A DNA stretch of 64,000 nucleotides. Origin: Mytilisepta virgata. Lineage: Eukaryota; Mollusca; Bivalvia; Mytilida; Mytilidae. The notes under the pieces are model-generated. The model had not been told where the DNA came from. It searched no databases and worked only from the letters and a program-made list of their open reading frames with translations. The stretch lies in the NCBI GenBank assembly GCA_028015205.1, contig CM051516.1, forward strand, positions 25,720,593 to 25,784,592, given 5' to 3'. Of the stretch, positions 24,049 to 36,581 are shown in pieces. The translations under genes were made by a program, and so were the position numbers. The number at the start of each line of letters is the position of its first letter. The first letter of the stretch is position 1.

Positions 24049-24299
24049 ATGCTAGATTCGATGCCTATGTGTGAATTTAAAGTTGAAAACAAAATTTTGG
24101 ATTTGGACAATTCCGTTGACATGAAATCCAACCAGGTAAACTTGACGCACCTGTTGAATGCTGTGGATAGTGAAATGACGGTCGGCAGCGAGAAGGGGGA
24201 TCCTACCGAGAGACAATTGAATGTCAAACTAGAAGAGAAGGAACTATGGAATAAGTTCAAAGAATTTACAAATGAAATGATTGTAACGAAAAATGGGAG
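24049..24299 (+). CDS. bra: brachyury coding exon 1
   Basis: Encodes residues 1-83 plus two bases of R84. It holds the conserved N-terminal block and the first T-box strand ([21 protein letters not shown]). The donor is AG|GTAGGTACT. Nearby alternative ATGs at codons 5 and 7 exist, but the first is taken. Confidence 0.93.
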
Positions 24300-27200
24300 G
24301 TAGGTACTATTTGCATTTTGAGAATTTAGTTTATGTTTTCATCCTCCGGTAAAAGCACTTGGCACAAAACCTTTGACAGTTCATAAAAGATCATCTGTCT
24401 TAAGAAAATGTTGTTGAATTATTACTATCTGTATACTTCGATATGTTCGATATGTTTTACCCCTTACTTCTATTCTCTGACCATTTTGGATATCAGTTTT
24501 TTCATGTGTGAAGATTTAATCAGTTTCAAGGTACCAAGGTTTTTTACAACTGGTCTAAATAAATTTTAAGACATCATGATGAAGAACAGCAATAAACTAG
24601 TTATTCTTTGCTTAAATGTATACATTGTATATATAGGGATTTTTATTTTTCGTATTAAGATTTCAAGTACCTGGCGTCAAATTCAAAATAAAAGGGTGCA
24701 AGATATGAATTAAATTATTCGAAATCCAAATAGAGAGAATATAGCAAAATACTGGCCTTTTCAAGGAATTAAAAATGAAATCAATAAAGGTGGATAGAGA
24801 ATTCATGATTTTAAAACCTCTAATAGCAACTTTATTATAAAATAAATTTAAAAATGAAATAAATTAATGATCTCTGAATACAAAAAAAAATGGTCAAAAC
24901 CAAGGCAAATTTTGAAATATTTTATTTGATTTTCAATGTGTAATTATCAGATGCCCTGTCAGTTTTCATATTTATAGAACCACTGGTGTCTTTCCCCGTA
25001 TATCACATCTGAATTTGACATAGCATAACAATTCATCCATTCAGAATTTCAAAAATATTATTCAAATTGGTCGATTAATTTTTATTTATTATCCATATAT
25101 TTTCTACTGCTAAATAAAATGCTGGTAAATTTCATTAATATTTATTTTTGTGAACAGATTTTTTGGTTCGTTTGGCATCCATTTATTTTTGTTTTTATTA
25201 CTATTTTAGTTTATGATAGTTTTTTTAATATTTACCTCCGACTACCACGTGCAAATTCAATGAAAAGCATGAAAAGATAAGAGATGAGCCCATTTATTCC
25301 AACATGAATCAACATCTCATTTTTTTAATTATTTTCAATACATTATTTTTAATTTTTACTGAGCTCTTAGATATTTTCAACAAATAACAGCGACTGTATT
25401 TATAATGGGATTATAGTTTTTTTAATTTATTTATTCAATTATAATACTATTAAATAAAATTAATTATGAAAATCGTATAGAGATAGTTTCTGGTGTAGTA
25501 TCTAAATTTAACCCCAAGGCTCTATGCAATTTACTTAAAAACAATTGCAATATTAGATACATTGTACACATTTTCTTATTTCCCCTGCAATAAATGCATT
25601 TGGATATGTTCAAATCTTCTTTAAAGCAAATATCTAATTAAATGTCTTTAAGGATCGTCAAGGAGGTGCGATACAGCTCTATACAAACTTATACATAGGT
25701 GTCAGGTTTCTCCAACTAGACTTGTCACGTTCCTTCTATCTGATACACAATAATTTTCTTGTCAACAAAATGTAGCAATTTCCGATATTTAATACTTCAT
25801 TCAACCATTTTGTCTGCAGGTTTTTTTTTCTGTCTTTCAGAATTATTTGTTGTAAATTTTGACACCAAATTAATTCACGATTATTTAAAAAGTTTACTAG
25901 TATTTAATTTTTCAGTCCTGGAAATAATATAAATATATGAATAAATAAAATAAATAAACATATAATAAAATGAAAATAAGTAAACACAAATATATGTCGT
26001 TGATTCATAATTTCATTACATTTCATTCATTTGTTCAGACTTCTTTGATTCATATAATTTTTTTTTTCAGACGTATGTTCCCAGTGTTCAAAGTCAGTAT
26101 TTCTGGACTGGACCCAAATGCTATGTACACAGTATTGTTAGACTTTGTTCAAGTTGACAGCCATAGATGGAAATACATTAATGGTGACTGGGTTGCCGGG
26201 GGAAAGGCTGAACCGGCAGCACCCAACTGTGTATACATTCACCCTGATTCCCCAAATTTTGGGGCACACTGGATGAAAGAACCTGTATCATTTAGTAAAG
26301 TGAAATTGACCAATAAGTTAAATGGAGGAGGTCAGGTCAGTATCTTTTCCTTAAATTACTTTTTGTTTCTCTTGCATTGTATAACTTTTTCAGTTATATT
26401 TCTCTGTATCCTGTAGTCGGAACACATCGCCCTGTTTGAATTCCTTCAAACCCGAGCTTTAATAGGCGTTGGATAGTTGTATAGAAACGAGACAAAGGGC
26501 CTAACATTTTCACTAACACCCTTCCCCCTCACACAGCCAGTTAATGGTAGTATATCATTTGTAAATATTTAAAAGTTCATGCGCAGACCAAATTCTCATG
26601 ATTTGTTTGGTGGAAAATTTGATCTTATGTGTTCAGAAATAAGAACCAAATAAGTTTTGCTACATTAATTTTTGAAAGCTTACGAGAAGTATTTTAAACT
26701 AATTCATACTTTAAAGTTCTGTATGACTTATACCTCCTGTGGTCCAAGTCACATAAAATCTGAATATTCTGAATAAAAATTAACGTGAACCATTAAAGTT
26801 TTATTGTTTTTGGAGAGGGTCGTTAACATATTCAATGTAAGATAATAACATAAACATTTTATATTTGTTTGTTAAATTTTCTTTTGATGTTTTCACCTTG
26901 TTTTTGATCAACATGATTCTTTTGTGGTCCATCCACCATTTTTGCTTAATTTTACCCTGCTATAAAAACTGCGAAAATAGCTGGTAAATTAGTGATTTTA
27001 GTGAGATTACCTATAATTATTAAGAATGATCGCTGGTCTAATAGGAAATAAATAGGATTTGAAATAGGTGTTTCAGTTTGAGAGAACACATGAATAGTAA
27101 ACAAATAAGGAAGAAAACAATATAGGTTCATGTGCTCATTTTAGAGCTATAAGGCCTTGAAAATTTGCAGGAAATGGGTTTTCTCTGGATTTTTCATTGT

Positions 27201-30200
27201 CTTTGCATTGACAACTTCAGTCTCTCAAAGATGTATGAAAAAATTAAAAGGATTTCATAAAATTTTTTCAAATACCATTTTAAGGTATATATGATTGAAT
27301 TATAAAAGAAAACGTGGGGGTTCATGGGCAAAAAAATTCATGGTTACGAAATGGATAAAACCCGAGGATTCAGAAAATCTGACAAAAATACCAAAACATC
27401 AGCAGCGAGCATCCTTAACTGCATGATATATGAGAAATACTATGTAATAATCTATATGAATTTTTATATATATCTTATTTTCAACAGATAATGCTGAATT
27501 CACTACATAAGTATGAGCCTAGATTACATATTGTCAAAGTCACCAACAGCCAGAAAAAGAAAATCAGTAGTTTTAACTTCCCAGAGACACAGTTCATAGC
27601 TGTCACTGCCTACCAGAATGAAGAGGTTAGCAATATCATACAAATGTTTTTTTTTGTTTTTTGTTTTTTTTTTGGGGGGGGGAGGGGAGGGGGTTAAAAT
27701 TAATCATTGCATTTGACCCATTTGGTAGATATATGCCACTATTATGTAATTCCACAACCACCAATTAATCCTTTTGGTTTATAAATATCTATGAACATTA
27801 TTTTGAAATAAATATGTCCCTTAATCTTTTTTCTGGTGTTCTGACAAAAAAGCTCGTCATTTCAAATCTAATTTACCCAAAAGTAAATTTATAATTAGAA
27901 TGAATTTCGAATTCTTATTATGGAGAAATTTTGAATATAAGAAAAGAAATTATATTTTTTAAATATGTTTCTATTAAAAATTAATAACTTAACGAAGTAT
28001 GAATTATGTTCAATTTTATCCAAATTTGTTAGGTTGAATCTAAATATTTACACTTTTTAAGTAGAAAAAAATGTTTCATTTGTCAGATAAGACTTTAATA
28101 ATTACTTGCGATGTGCTTTTTATTTTCGTCACACTCATGTGAAAACCGATATCTTCTTTCCGTATGCTCGAAGTTTTAATGAATTTCAAATGTTTGCTTT
28201 AGATATACTGTCCAAAACATTGCTTTCGTGGGAAAAGCATTTCCTTGACTTGTTATAAAGTATTTAAGAATCATTTTTATTTAACTAAGTGTTAATGATG
28301 ATCTAGATTTTACGCCTGTTCCTATTTTGTATACCCCAAAGGTATGGGTAACTGGGGATTTTGTTTGATGAACCGTTTACGTTTCACATTTAATTTATTA
28401 ATTAACAGGTATACTTTAGAATCAATATGGGAAAGAAAACATCATAAAAATGTCGTTTTAATCAATTAAAGTACATTGGAATGTTCAGAACAGACAATTG
28501 TTCTCGATTTACACGCGTCTTTTTTTTTAATAGACGTTCGGGAATTCTTTTATAAAATTTATTTCAATAAGAAAAGTATATGTATTTTCTCAAATATTTA
28601 CAATGTGTCGTATTTTGTTTTCTTCACAGATCACAGCACTTAAAATAAGGCACAATCCTTTTGCCAAGGCATTTTTGGATGCAAAAGAAAGGTACGTTGG
28701 CGCCATCTTTTAATCCAGTTGTCGCCCCTGTCAAACAATTGTCCGATGTTCCAGACAAGAAGTGTATTTGAGTTGCAGACTTCAAAGAATTGAAATTAAA
28801 ATAAATTAACTTTTACCAACTTGAATGTGATATCATTCCCTCAAAATTAAATAATTTTGAATTGTTTTAAACAACACATAATACGCCACATAAGTGTTGG
28901 GAGTGTTCAACAATATAAATCAATTGATTGTTTGCTTGCATTTTAAAGCAAACAATTGCTACATAGCTGTACATATTTTAATCTCTCAAAGCAGCCCTGT
29001 TAACGGAGTGGCACGTTAATTTATTTTACTCAATACTATTAAAACCTATTATATATGTTTGATATAGTTTTTATTTTTCCTATCACGTATTGTTTTATTT
29101 GGTATTTGAAAAGCGGACCTTAAAATTTTAAAAAAAGACCACATATTTGTCGCATTTCTACAACTGGGCTTTTGAACTAATATATTGTAATGATTTCTTA
29201 CAGACCAGACCAAAAAGACTTTGCAGAGGATGTAATGGAAAGTCAGCGATCATTATCACATCGTAAGTCTATCAACTTTATCATCGATTATTTCAATTTT
29301 TTACCCTCATGTATTATCTGCTTAGTATTTATTAGAACTTTTTTTTTGCTCCTTGCTTTTGAAACTTTTGCCTAGTTAGGTTGCATTGACGTACAATGAT
29401 TTGATGATTTAGACCTATTTTGCAATTATAGTCTTATTGAAAATATGCATAGCATCCCTTTTTCAATTTCACATTGCATTGTAAAGAGAAAACAGAATAA
29501 TATATCTGCCAGTGCTCTTTCATTCAAATATCGGGATTACGTATCACACAGCATACCTTGGTCTGCTATGTATTTAGAAAGAAAAGGTAAAAAACAGCGT
29601 AAAACTCCAACGAATAATTTATCATTTAAAACAAACTTTGCACAGGTGTTCAGCAAGGGTCTTTTGTTAAACCTTAGCTATTTGTTTTTATTTTTAAATC
29701 TTTCAAAATGTTCATTCATACGAGTTGTATGACATTTCTAAGGCGTAATCAGTGAAAGTTGTCATTAGTATAATTTTTCACTGACTTATCAATCGGCTTA
29801 AAAAGACGTAGAATGAAGTATTGGATATTAAAGTGATAGTTTGGGTACAATCTATCTGACCTCGGCCGGTTTTGTCACGTAGTTGTGAAAGACAAGTGAT
29901 AAGTAGCTTGATAATTATCAGTAAGTTATTAATTGTAAAGACTAATGATTATATGCGAAGAAAAAGGTTTAAAATCCCTAGAAAAAAGCAAGATTTATTT
30001 TTATTTGTGTTTATCGGTTTCTAAATGAAAGTGATTTATTTTCCCGGGTGTTGTATAGGGAGACAAAACCGTTATTTTTTAAGTGCACCGTAATCCCGCA
30101 CCTTAAACTGTCTTTCAATCTGATTCACTTTTAGCTACTGAACACTCCTTGACATCGGCAACCACAACATCACCAAGAAAACATTCTAACAATCTTGACA

Positions 30201-33200
30201 GCACTTGGAACCTATTCTAAATCAAAGGTTCCGACCTCTTGACAAACATTTGATCAATGTTTAACACATCTATTTACAACAAACAGATAAACAAGGAGTA
30301 CGTGACAAAATAAACACAAAACTTTGGTAATATTAAATATTTAAATTATCTTTCGCTTAATTTTAATAAATACTAATTCAATGTTTTCATTAATTCCCTG
30401 AGTCTTCCTATTATTAGGGAAAAGTTAACTATATTTGTTTCTCTGAAGATACGCTTAAAAGAGATTCTATCTTTCTTTATTGAGTATTGTTAAAATTTAT
30501 GACAAAATAACAAGCTGGTGATAATGTAAATACAAACAATATATTAAGTACTCAATATTATCTCCAATTTGCCTCCTGGCAACATTGATAAAATTTAAAA
30601 AAGAAAATACATGTTTTGGTTATAAGAATGTCACTTTTTAAATTGTGACATTAAAAATATATTGGATATGCTGATTCATTTTTTCTAGGAGGTAGCGTTG
30701 CAGTTTTATATTTACGAGAACAAACAAATTTCGTTTGGGTTTGTTTTATTAGAAACTTTACCTATCCAGAAAAAAAATTCTCATAAAAAATAAATATAGC
30801 AGAATTAATTATAAAAACATGTCATCCCGCAGTAAATTACAAGATGGAGATCACAAATTTTATAATTGCATACAGTATTGTACAAACATATAGGCGTTTT
30901 TATTACTTTCCATTTTGTCCAATTCAATTGATCGAAATTTTTTGACGAAAATATAGTTTTGGATGAAATAGTTTTTATAAATTAACTTTGTATTTATTCT
31001 GTGTAAAACCGCGTATCTCATTAGAAATTGTATAAGAACTCAACTCCGTATCAAATAAATGTCAACCTAAAATGTCATTCTTATTTATTCCAATTACTAG
31101 AAAAAAGAATTTGATTAAACTTGTCGATTTGACACCTGCAAAATTTATTTTGTAAATATGCATTTTTCACTATTTCATATCTTTTAAGGCAATGTCCGTA
31201 TAATGTCCAATTTCAATTCAGATTTTATCAGGAAGTGTAACGTGATTATAAATATATCTACACAACAAATCTTAACAAGACCACCCTTCTACAAATTTTT
31301 CCGGGTGGCTGATATTCAATTATTTTATAACCGTTAAATTCTGTCATCACCTTATTTTTTTTCTGTCTATAACAATGTCGACCGCCTACCACGATATCGT
31401 CACATCTTAATTTTATTCTACTCCCAAAGTATGATTGCAGCTAATATGATTTTATAAGATATACAATTTTGATATTGATACCTCTAATTTTTTGCTAAAA
31501 ATATTTAATTTGGCGACTGTCATACAAAATATATGATTTCTTATCGACCGATCTGCAATACACCCTGCTCAATTGACAAATAAAAGGCGGCATTTAACCT
31601 CAGCATCAGGTCATCCACATTAACTATCATTACGAAGTACAAATTATCTTGAGGTTTAAATTTCGAAAAGAAAGACTGCTGTTTTATTTATAGAATGCAA
31701 AACGGACTCTCGAGTCGTTAGCGGCGTGCAATCGGAAAATAAGAGTTAAAGACATGTATGCATGAATATGATTTCATGCAATGAGAAATCAGGGTTCGTT
31801 TCACAAAAACATAGTCCGTTAAGGAATAGTGTTATTTATCTCAAAGATCATAGGATATTAATAATGTAATAACTGTTCCGATTACAAACTTTTCCCAGAT
31901 ACTTTAAAATTTAAAAGTTAAACCTTATCCAATTTACATTTTCTTTTTTTACAGTTGCTGGTACGTGGTATTTGCCACCAGGAGGCCACAGTCTAGTTCC
32001 CCCTCCAGCTCACCAGTTTACCAATGCTTTAAGTTTATCGAATCCCCATTGTGACAGACTTAGTCTTCGGAACTCACGGACATATCATCCGTACCAAAGA
32101 AGATCTCCCCCACATGGTAAGCCTGTTAATTGTTAATATTGGAATTATTTGAGAACCGAATAACTCATCTGAATTTGTAACTTGATTTTTTGGCTGCGAG
32201 GTACGTCGGACGGGCTGCTCTATTCTGAGTATGAAGCAAAATCCGGTTTGCTGTCGTGCCACTCTGTTTACTGGAAAGTTTGATTTGGTTTTGTTTAATG
32301 TTTATATATGAAAACATATTTTCTTACACTGGATTGATAAGCTTTAATACTATGATAAAGAATTAAACTTTTGACCCTATCGACATCATAACAGATAAAA
32401 TATATTTTAGGCCAAAAACCACAAAAACGTAAAATATTCAATTTATATTTGTCAATTAATATAACTTATTTTGAATCTTACATAGATAGATTCCCATGAA
32501 GTGAAATATTTTAAAATTAAAAGGTATTGGTCAGATTTGACAACCTCATTATCACTCCTGTCAGACTTTTATATGGCAAAAGTAATAAACACTTGTCTTA
32601 TGTCGCCTATTTGAAACAATTTTAACCCTAATTATCTAATAAAGACAGAAATATATGTTTCTATTGGTCACTAGTGATCATATCACTAATGAAGACATAT
32701 ATTATTGTCTGATCTGGTCACTTTAGATCTTATCTTGAACTAGTACGGGTTATGAGTATTTAAATACTTTGAGTGTCCTTACTTTCAAAACAAATGACCA
32801 AAAACAGGTAGAAAATAGAGATGTCCCCAACGGACTAAAGCATGCGGTAAATTTAAAACAATTAACACGTCATAACAATGAATTTTATTGCTTTCTTGGC
32901 GTATGCGAGATTCCTATTAAATTGAACATGAAAAGATTTCTATTGTATTAAATCCTGAGATCTAACGTCTTATTATTTTATGTGTTTTGAAATACTTTTC
33001 TAGTTTTCACGTAAGTGTCATTTTGGTCCGTCATTGTCCGAAGTTTATTTGTTACTCAAAATTCCCTAATTCTGGTGTGGGTCGGATACTTTGATTTCTT
33101 CTTTTTAATTCGCAATAAATTTGTCTATTAGGCTACACAAAAACTATGCCAAATCCTGTCAACTTTTATAGTATTAATAAAGATTTGTCATACGATTTTA

Positions 33201-34276
33201 TTACTTTTCTTTCAGAAGAAATAAATACTTAAGTTTCAAATCATTTCACGGTCCATGCATATTACAGTCACTACACTTTTTCATATTTGCACAAATTAAA
33301 TAGATTTTTAAAATGAAATCTTTGGTCGTTTTTAGTATGTAAATACACGAATAATTAAATAATTTTATTGAAAATAATTACAGAATTAGCCATAAAAATA
33401 TAATTGTATAAAATACAAGCAATGTTCCACTTGACAACATTTTTATTCTGTTGGTGACAAGTTTATTAATTAATTAGAACAAATTACCAGATGCTCGTTT
33501 ATGTAAACAGTTAAACAATTTGAACAAATATTATATCAATGATTTATGCTGATTTTTTTCCGTATCTGATATTGAATTAACATTGCTTTTCAATTTCCAC
33601 AATCGAGTACCCAAGAGATAAATTATCTCAATTGCAATTGAAATCATGGAACGAGGGAATATAAAAATATTTCATGTTTATTCCGAGATTTGTGTTTTTA
33701 ATTTAATTGGGTCATCAAGTTCATTGATACGTGTAAAAATATGGTTGTGTTTAGTCATTTATATAATTTGTATAATTTGTATTCCCAGATTATTTTTTTT
33801 CGTTAAATTATTAATTGACTATAATTTGTAAATCTAGCTTTTTGTTAAAATGGTTACGTACAATAACTATAACTTTTATTCTCTTTATTTCAGCATTTTC
33901 TAGAGATGTTAGCACAAATATTCCTATGCTCAATATGGATACATGGCCACATATGGCAACATCATCACATAATGTACTTTCACCTAATACGTCACCTCAG
34001 TCGCAGTACGGTATGTGGATGAGTGGTCACATGAGTAATATTCCAACCAATCAGAATTGTTCTGTTCCTTATCTCCGATCCAATCCATCTTATCCATCTT
34101 TTGGAGTTGCAGCAAGTGTTCCGAATGTAACAGTATCGAGTTGTAGTGTTCCAAATTCTGTATCATCGCAGTCACCCTTGACATCATTTGAGTCATGTGA
34201 ACTGTCTTTTTCATCACCGATGAGAGATTCCTTGAGGAACAACGCATGGAGCCCACTAACATCCCCGCCAATGTGA
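24049..34276 (+). CDS. bra: Brachyury T-box transcription factor (complete, 7 coding exons)
   Basis: Joining 24049-24299, 26071-26335, 27488-27625, 28630-28691, 29204-29262, 31955-32116 and 33894-34276 gives 1320 nt, 439 residues plus stop, every junction GT-AG and in phase. It is a nuclear DNA-binding factor that specifies posterior, blastoporal or mesodermal fates in animals. Residues 34-60 carry the brachyury signature [10 protein letters not shown] and [12 protein letters not shown]. The T-box spans about 61-241. The C-terminus ends [11 protein letters not shown], like the SPP-M tail of other brachyury proteins. Length fits the family (about 430-450). ATG 24049 is the first in frame after a stop at 24010-24012. 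Other T-box subfamilies fit poorly because of the N- and C-terminal signatures. Confidence 0.96.
24300..26070 (+). other. bra: brachyury intron 1
   Basis: 1771 bp, phase 2, GTAGGT...TTTTTCAG. AT-rich; no repeat or embedded gene recognised. Confidence 0.9.
26071..26335 (+). CDS. bra: brachyury coding exon 2 (T-box core)
   Basis: Residues 84-172. Contains [47 protein letters not shown] and [13 protein letters not shown], the diagnostic T-box core with DNA-contacting and dimer-region segments. Acceptor TTTTTTTCAG, donor CAG|GTCAGT. Confidence 0.97.
26336..27487 (+). other. bra: brachyury intron 2
   Basis: 1152 bp, phase 0. It contains TTAA-flanked MITE copy 2 (27024-27414) close to its 3' end, leaving 69 bases between the right-hand TTAA and exon 3. 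Confidence 0.9.
27020..27418. mobile_element. TTAA-flanked MITE, copy 2 (in brachyury intron 2)
   Basis: TTAA lies at 27020-27023 and 27415-27418. The element (27024-27414, 391 bp) has ends GAATGATCGCTGGTC and the inverted form of GCTCGCTGCTGATG. It lies in the opposite orientation to copies 1 and 3 and matches them throughout. Confidence 0.8.
27488..27625 (+). CDS. bra: brachyury coding exon 3 (T-box)
   Basis: Residues 173-218: [18 protein letters not shown], then [16 protein letters not shown], a T-box hallmark. Acceptor TTTTCAACAG; donor GAG|GTTAGC, which is a weak match to the usual GTRAGT. Confidence 0.95.
27626..28629 (+). other. bra: brachyury intron 3
   Basis: 1004 bp, phase 0, GTTAGC...TTCTTCACAG. 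A T tract and a G tract (about 27645-27692) lie shortly after the donor. No repeat recognised otherwise. Confidence 0.85.
28630..28691 (+). CDS. bra: brachyury coding exon 4 (end of T-box)
   Basis: Residues 219-238 plus two bases of R239: [19 protein letters not shown], the conserved T-box C-terminal helix that contacts the minor groove in this family. The donor is AG|GTACGT. Confidence 0.95.
28692..29203 (+). other. bra: brachyury intron 4
   Basis: 512 bp, phase 2, GTACGT...TTTCTTACAG. No repeat recognised. Confidence 0.88.
29204..29262 (+). CDS. bra: brachyury coding exon 5
   Basis: A 59-base exon for residues 240-258 ([19 protein letters not shown]) with one base of L259. It lies in the poorly conserved linker after the T-box. 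It is supported by reading-frame continuity, acceptor TTCTTACAG and donor C|GTAAGT. Confidence 0.85.
29263..31954 (+). other. bra: brachyury intron 5
   Basis: 2692 bp, phase 1, the longest intron. AT-rich; 30100-30240 is somewhat less so. No gene or repeat recognised. Confidence 0.85.
31955..32116 (+). CDS. bra: brachyury coding exon 6
   Basis: Residues 259-312. It contains [28 protein letters not shown] and [10 protein letters not shown], which correspond to the vertebrate ALSLPSTHSCDRY...LRSHRSSPY region, so it confirms brachyury rather than another T-box gene. Acceptor TTTTTTTACAG, donor G|GTAAGC. Confidence 0.93.
32117..33893 (+). other. bra: brachyury intron 6
   Basis: 1777 bp, phase 1, GTAAGC...CTTTATTTCAG. 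AT-rich; no repeat recognised. Confidence 0.87.
33894..34276 (+). CDS. bra: brachyury coding exon 7 (C-terminal regulatory region and stop)
   Basis: Residues 313-439 and TGA (34274-34276). Rich in Ser, Pro, Asn and Met ([30 protein letters not shown]), as expected for the transactivation/repression region. It ends WSPLTSPPM, the conserved brachyury C-terminus. Confidence 0.94.
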
Positions 34277-34349
34277 AAATGCACATTTTATTTGTATTGT
34301 GATATTATAACAAAGTACATTTGTCAAATTATCATGTGCATGTATGGAG

Positions 34350-34355
34350 AATAAA
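34350..34355 (+). terminator. bra: brachyury poly(A) signal
   Basis: AATAAA starts 74 bases after the stop codon. A second AATAAA at 34609-34614 could serve a longer 3' UTR. Confidence 0.55.
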
Positions 34356-36581
34356 AGAATATTGCGAGAGTCGAGTCCGAGAGAAATAGGATGAGAGTTC
34401 AGGCTACTGAGAAGAGTCTGGTTTGTGTGTTCCGATGCTTATACATAAATTGATAAGTTTATATGTCTGCTTTAACCAAACTATCTACTTCCTTAAAACT
34501 TAAACCATATATATATCCGTACATAGGAAAGATATTTATAAAATATTCTAATATGAGCATCAAATTTCTACTAGCAGTTGACTTTAATTTTTAAACCCCC
34601 CTTTCAGAAATAAACTGGTTGATAAAATTTTATGTAAGAGGGTATGAATGTACAGTGCAATAACTTAATCTATAACGGTCGCTGATTAAAAGGAAACAAA
34701 TTAAACGTATGAGTGAAATTGACAGGAACCGTTTGAACAGGTGTCGAAAGTAAATAGATCAGTAGAATTTTACCTGTAATTCTCACTAAATGTTGGCAAA
34801 AACAGAATACACAAATCTTGTATCCTTTCACAGGTTTTCAATGAACACCCATTTATTAATTTCATCTACTCGTTATTTGTCCTGTAAATCACGAGATAAC
34901 GGTCAATTTGGGAATTATTACTGCCCATCGGTGGCGATACTTTGTTAGAAAGGTGAAAATTTTTAGATAACTGATAATTTATGTCAGTTCGGATCTTAAA
35001 TTATTATTTGCTGATCTATGATACTAAATTAGAGATAACATTACTGCAAATACACCAAAAGGTAAAACTGATTTAATTCAATTCAGAGAGATGGCTTGTA
35101 ATAAGATAAAATTAATGACTGAAATAAGTGAAATGTCATTATATTTAAAAAAAAAAAAAAGAAAAAAGAAATATCATTATATTCGTGGAAATAGTTCCAA
35201 TATTTGAAACGAAATAAAAATAATTTTCGTTCCTTATTTAAACTATACAATTTAGGGAAGGTCCACCAATCCCTGAAAATGTATCGTCAATAAAATGATA
35301 GGGGAATCTATATTCTTTATAATATATTCTGAATTAATAACAATGTATACATAATTAAAGAGAAGAATACTTTTTACATAGTATTCAGTATACATGAAAT
35401 CTATATGGTTGTTCAAGAGTGCTTTCAAATTGTATATATATTTATATATATTACATATATGTAAAACGTTGTACATATTTATGAAATGATAAAACCCCTT
35501 TGTGGCGAATATTCTTTGTCAGCTACTAGGTGCTATTTTTGTTCAGGTTTGGATAACGAGTGGTTATCAAATATGTATATTTTGTTTATTTCTTGATAAT
35601 ATGAAATCCAAAAAGGTAATAAACTATATCAAAAAGTAAAATATGTTAATTATTTTCCCAAATACAATAGATACCCTTGGCAATGATAGTGTTGAAGGAA
35701 TAGGGGATGATAATCAAAATTCCGAAGTAAAGAATCAAATCGAGTGTCCTTTGCTCTTTTGGTAGACTTGTAATCTGGGCTAGCAATTTGCACTAAAAGA
35801 GAAACGATTGGTTGTTCCGGTATATGGTAGATTATGACATTATATACAGAGATGTATAGGTGTTATGTTTACACAAACCAACAGAATTATTCTTGAATTC
35901 GGTCTAAATGAAACACTAGTGTTTAACACTACTGAAAAAGAAAAGTAAAAAAAATATCTCGGCTTCATTTGGAAACTTTACGCGTACATACTGGAAATTT
36001 TGTTACTAATGTTTTGGATACAACAAAAGACCAAGGGTACATTCAATGTTCATATGATGTTTGTATTAAATTGGAATCAAATTAACCATGTCCAATATAA
36101 GTGAACGAAAAAATCGTCTTAATATTGCTCATGATGAATGTCTTTAGATTTATGCCAATCTCATTGTCAAGTTAGATAATAAACTGCACGTTTTATGCAC
36201 TGATATCAGGCAAAATCCTTTAAAAATGGTTATCCATGTCCTATTGGAAGGTGAAAGAAATATTTGCCTCACCTTTAGAAAGAGGCAATCTACGCCACCG
36301 ATCGTATTATAACTAACATCTGGAGAGTGATAGCTTATTTTTATAGCCCTCAAAACCATATTTTATTTGGTTGACTATATCATTTGCCATTCTACATGGT
36401 TGATTTTACTGAAACGAGCACATTTGAGCACAGACAGAGTGTCACTATACTGCGCATTTCATTACATAAACTACAGACTCATTTCATAACATAAACTACA
36501 GACCCTTCGCTAGGAAAGAATTTGTCTAAGATGCTCTTCAGGTGAAATAAATGATTTGGCATTTCTACAAAAGGTGAAGAA
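34356..36581. other. Downstream intergenic DNA
   Basis: An A run lies at about 35149-35166. No gene is supported. 35640-36580 may contain the decayed upstream part of the retroelement that follows, but I cannot show it. Confidence 0.4.

Noticed and set aside
24045..24260. Antisense open frame over brachyury exon 1
   Set aside because: Shadow of the coding exon on the opposite strand.
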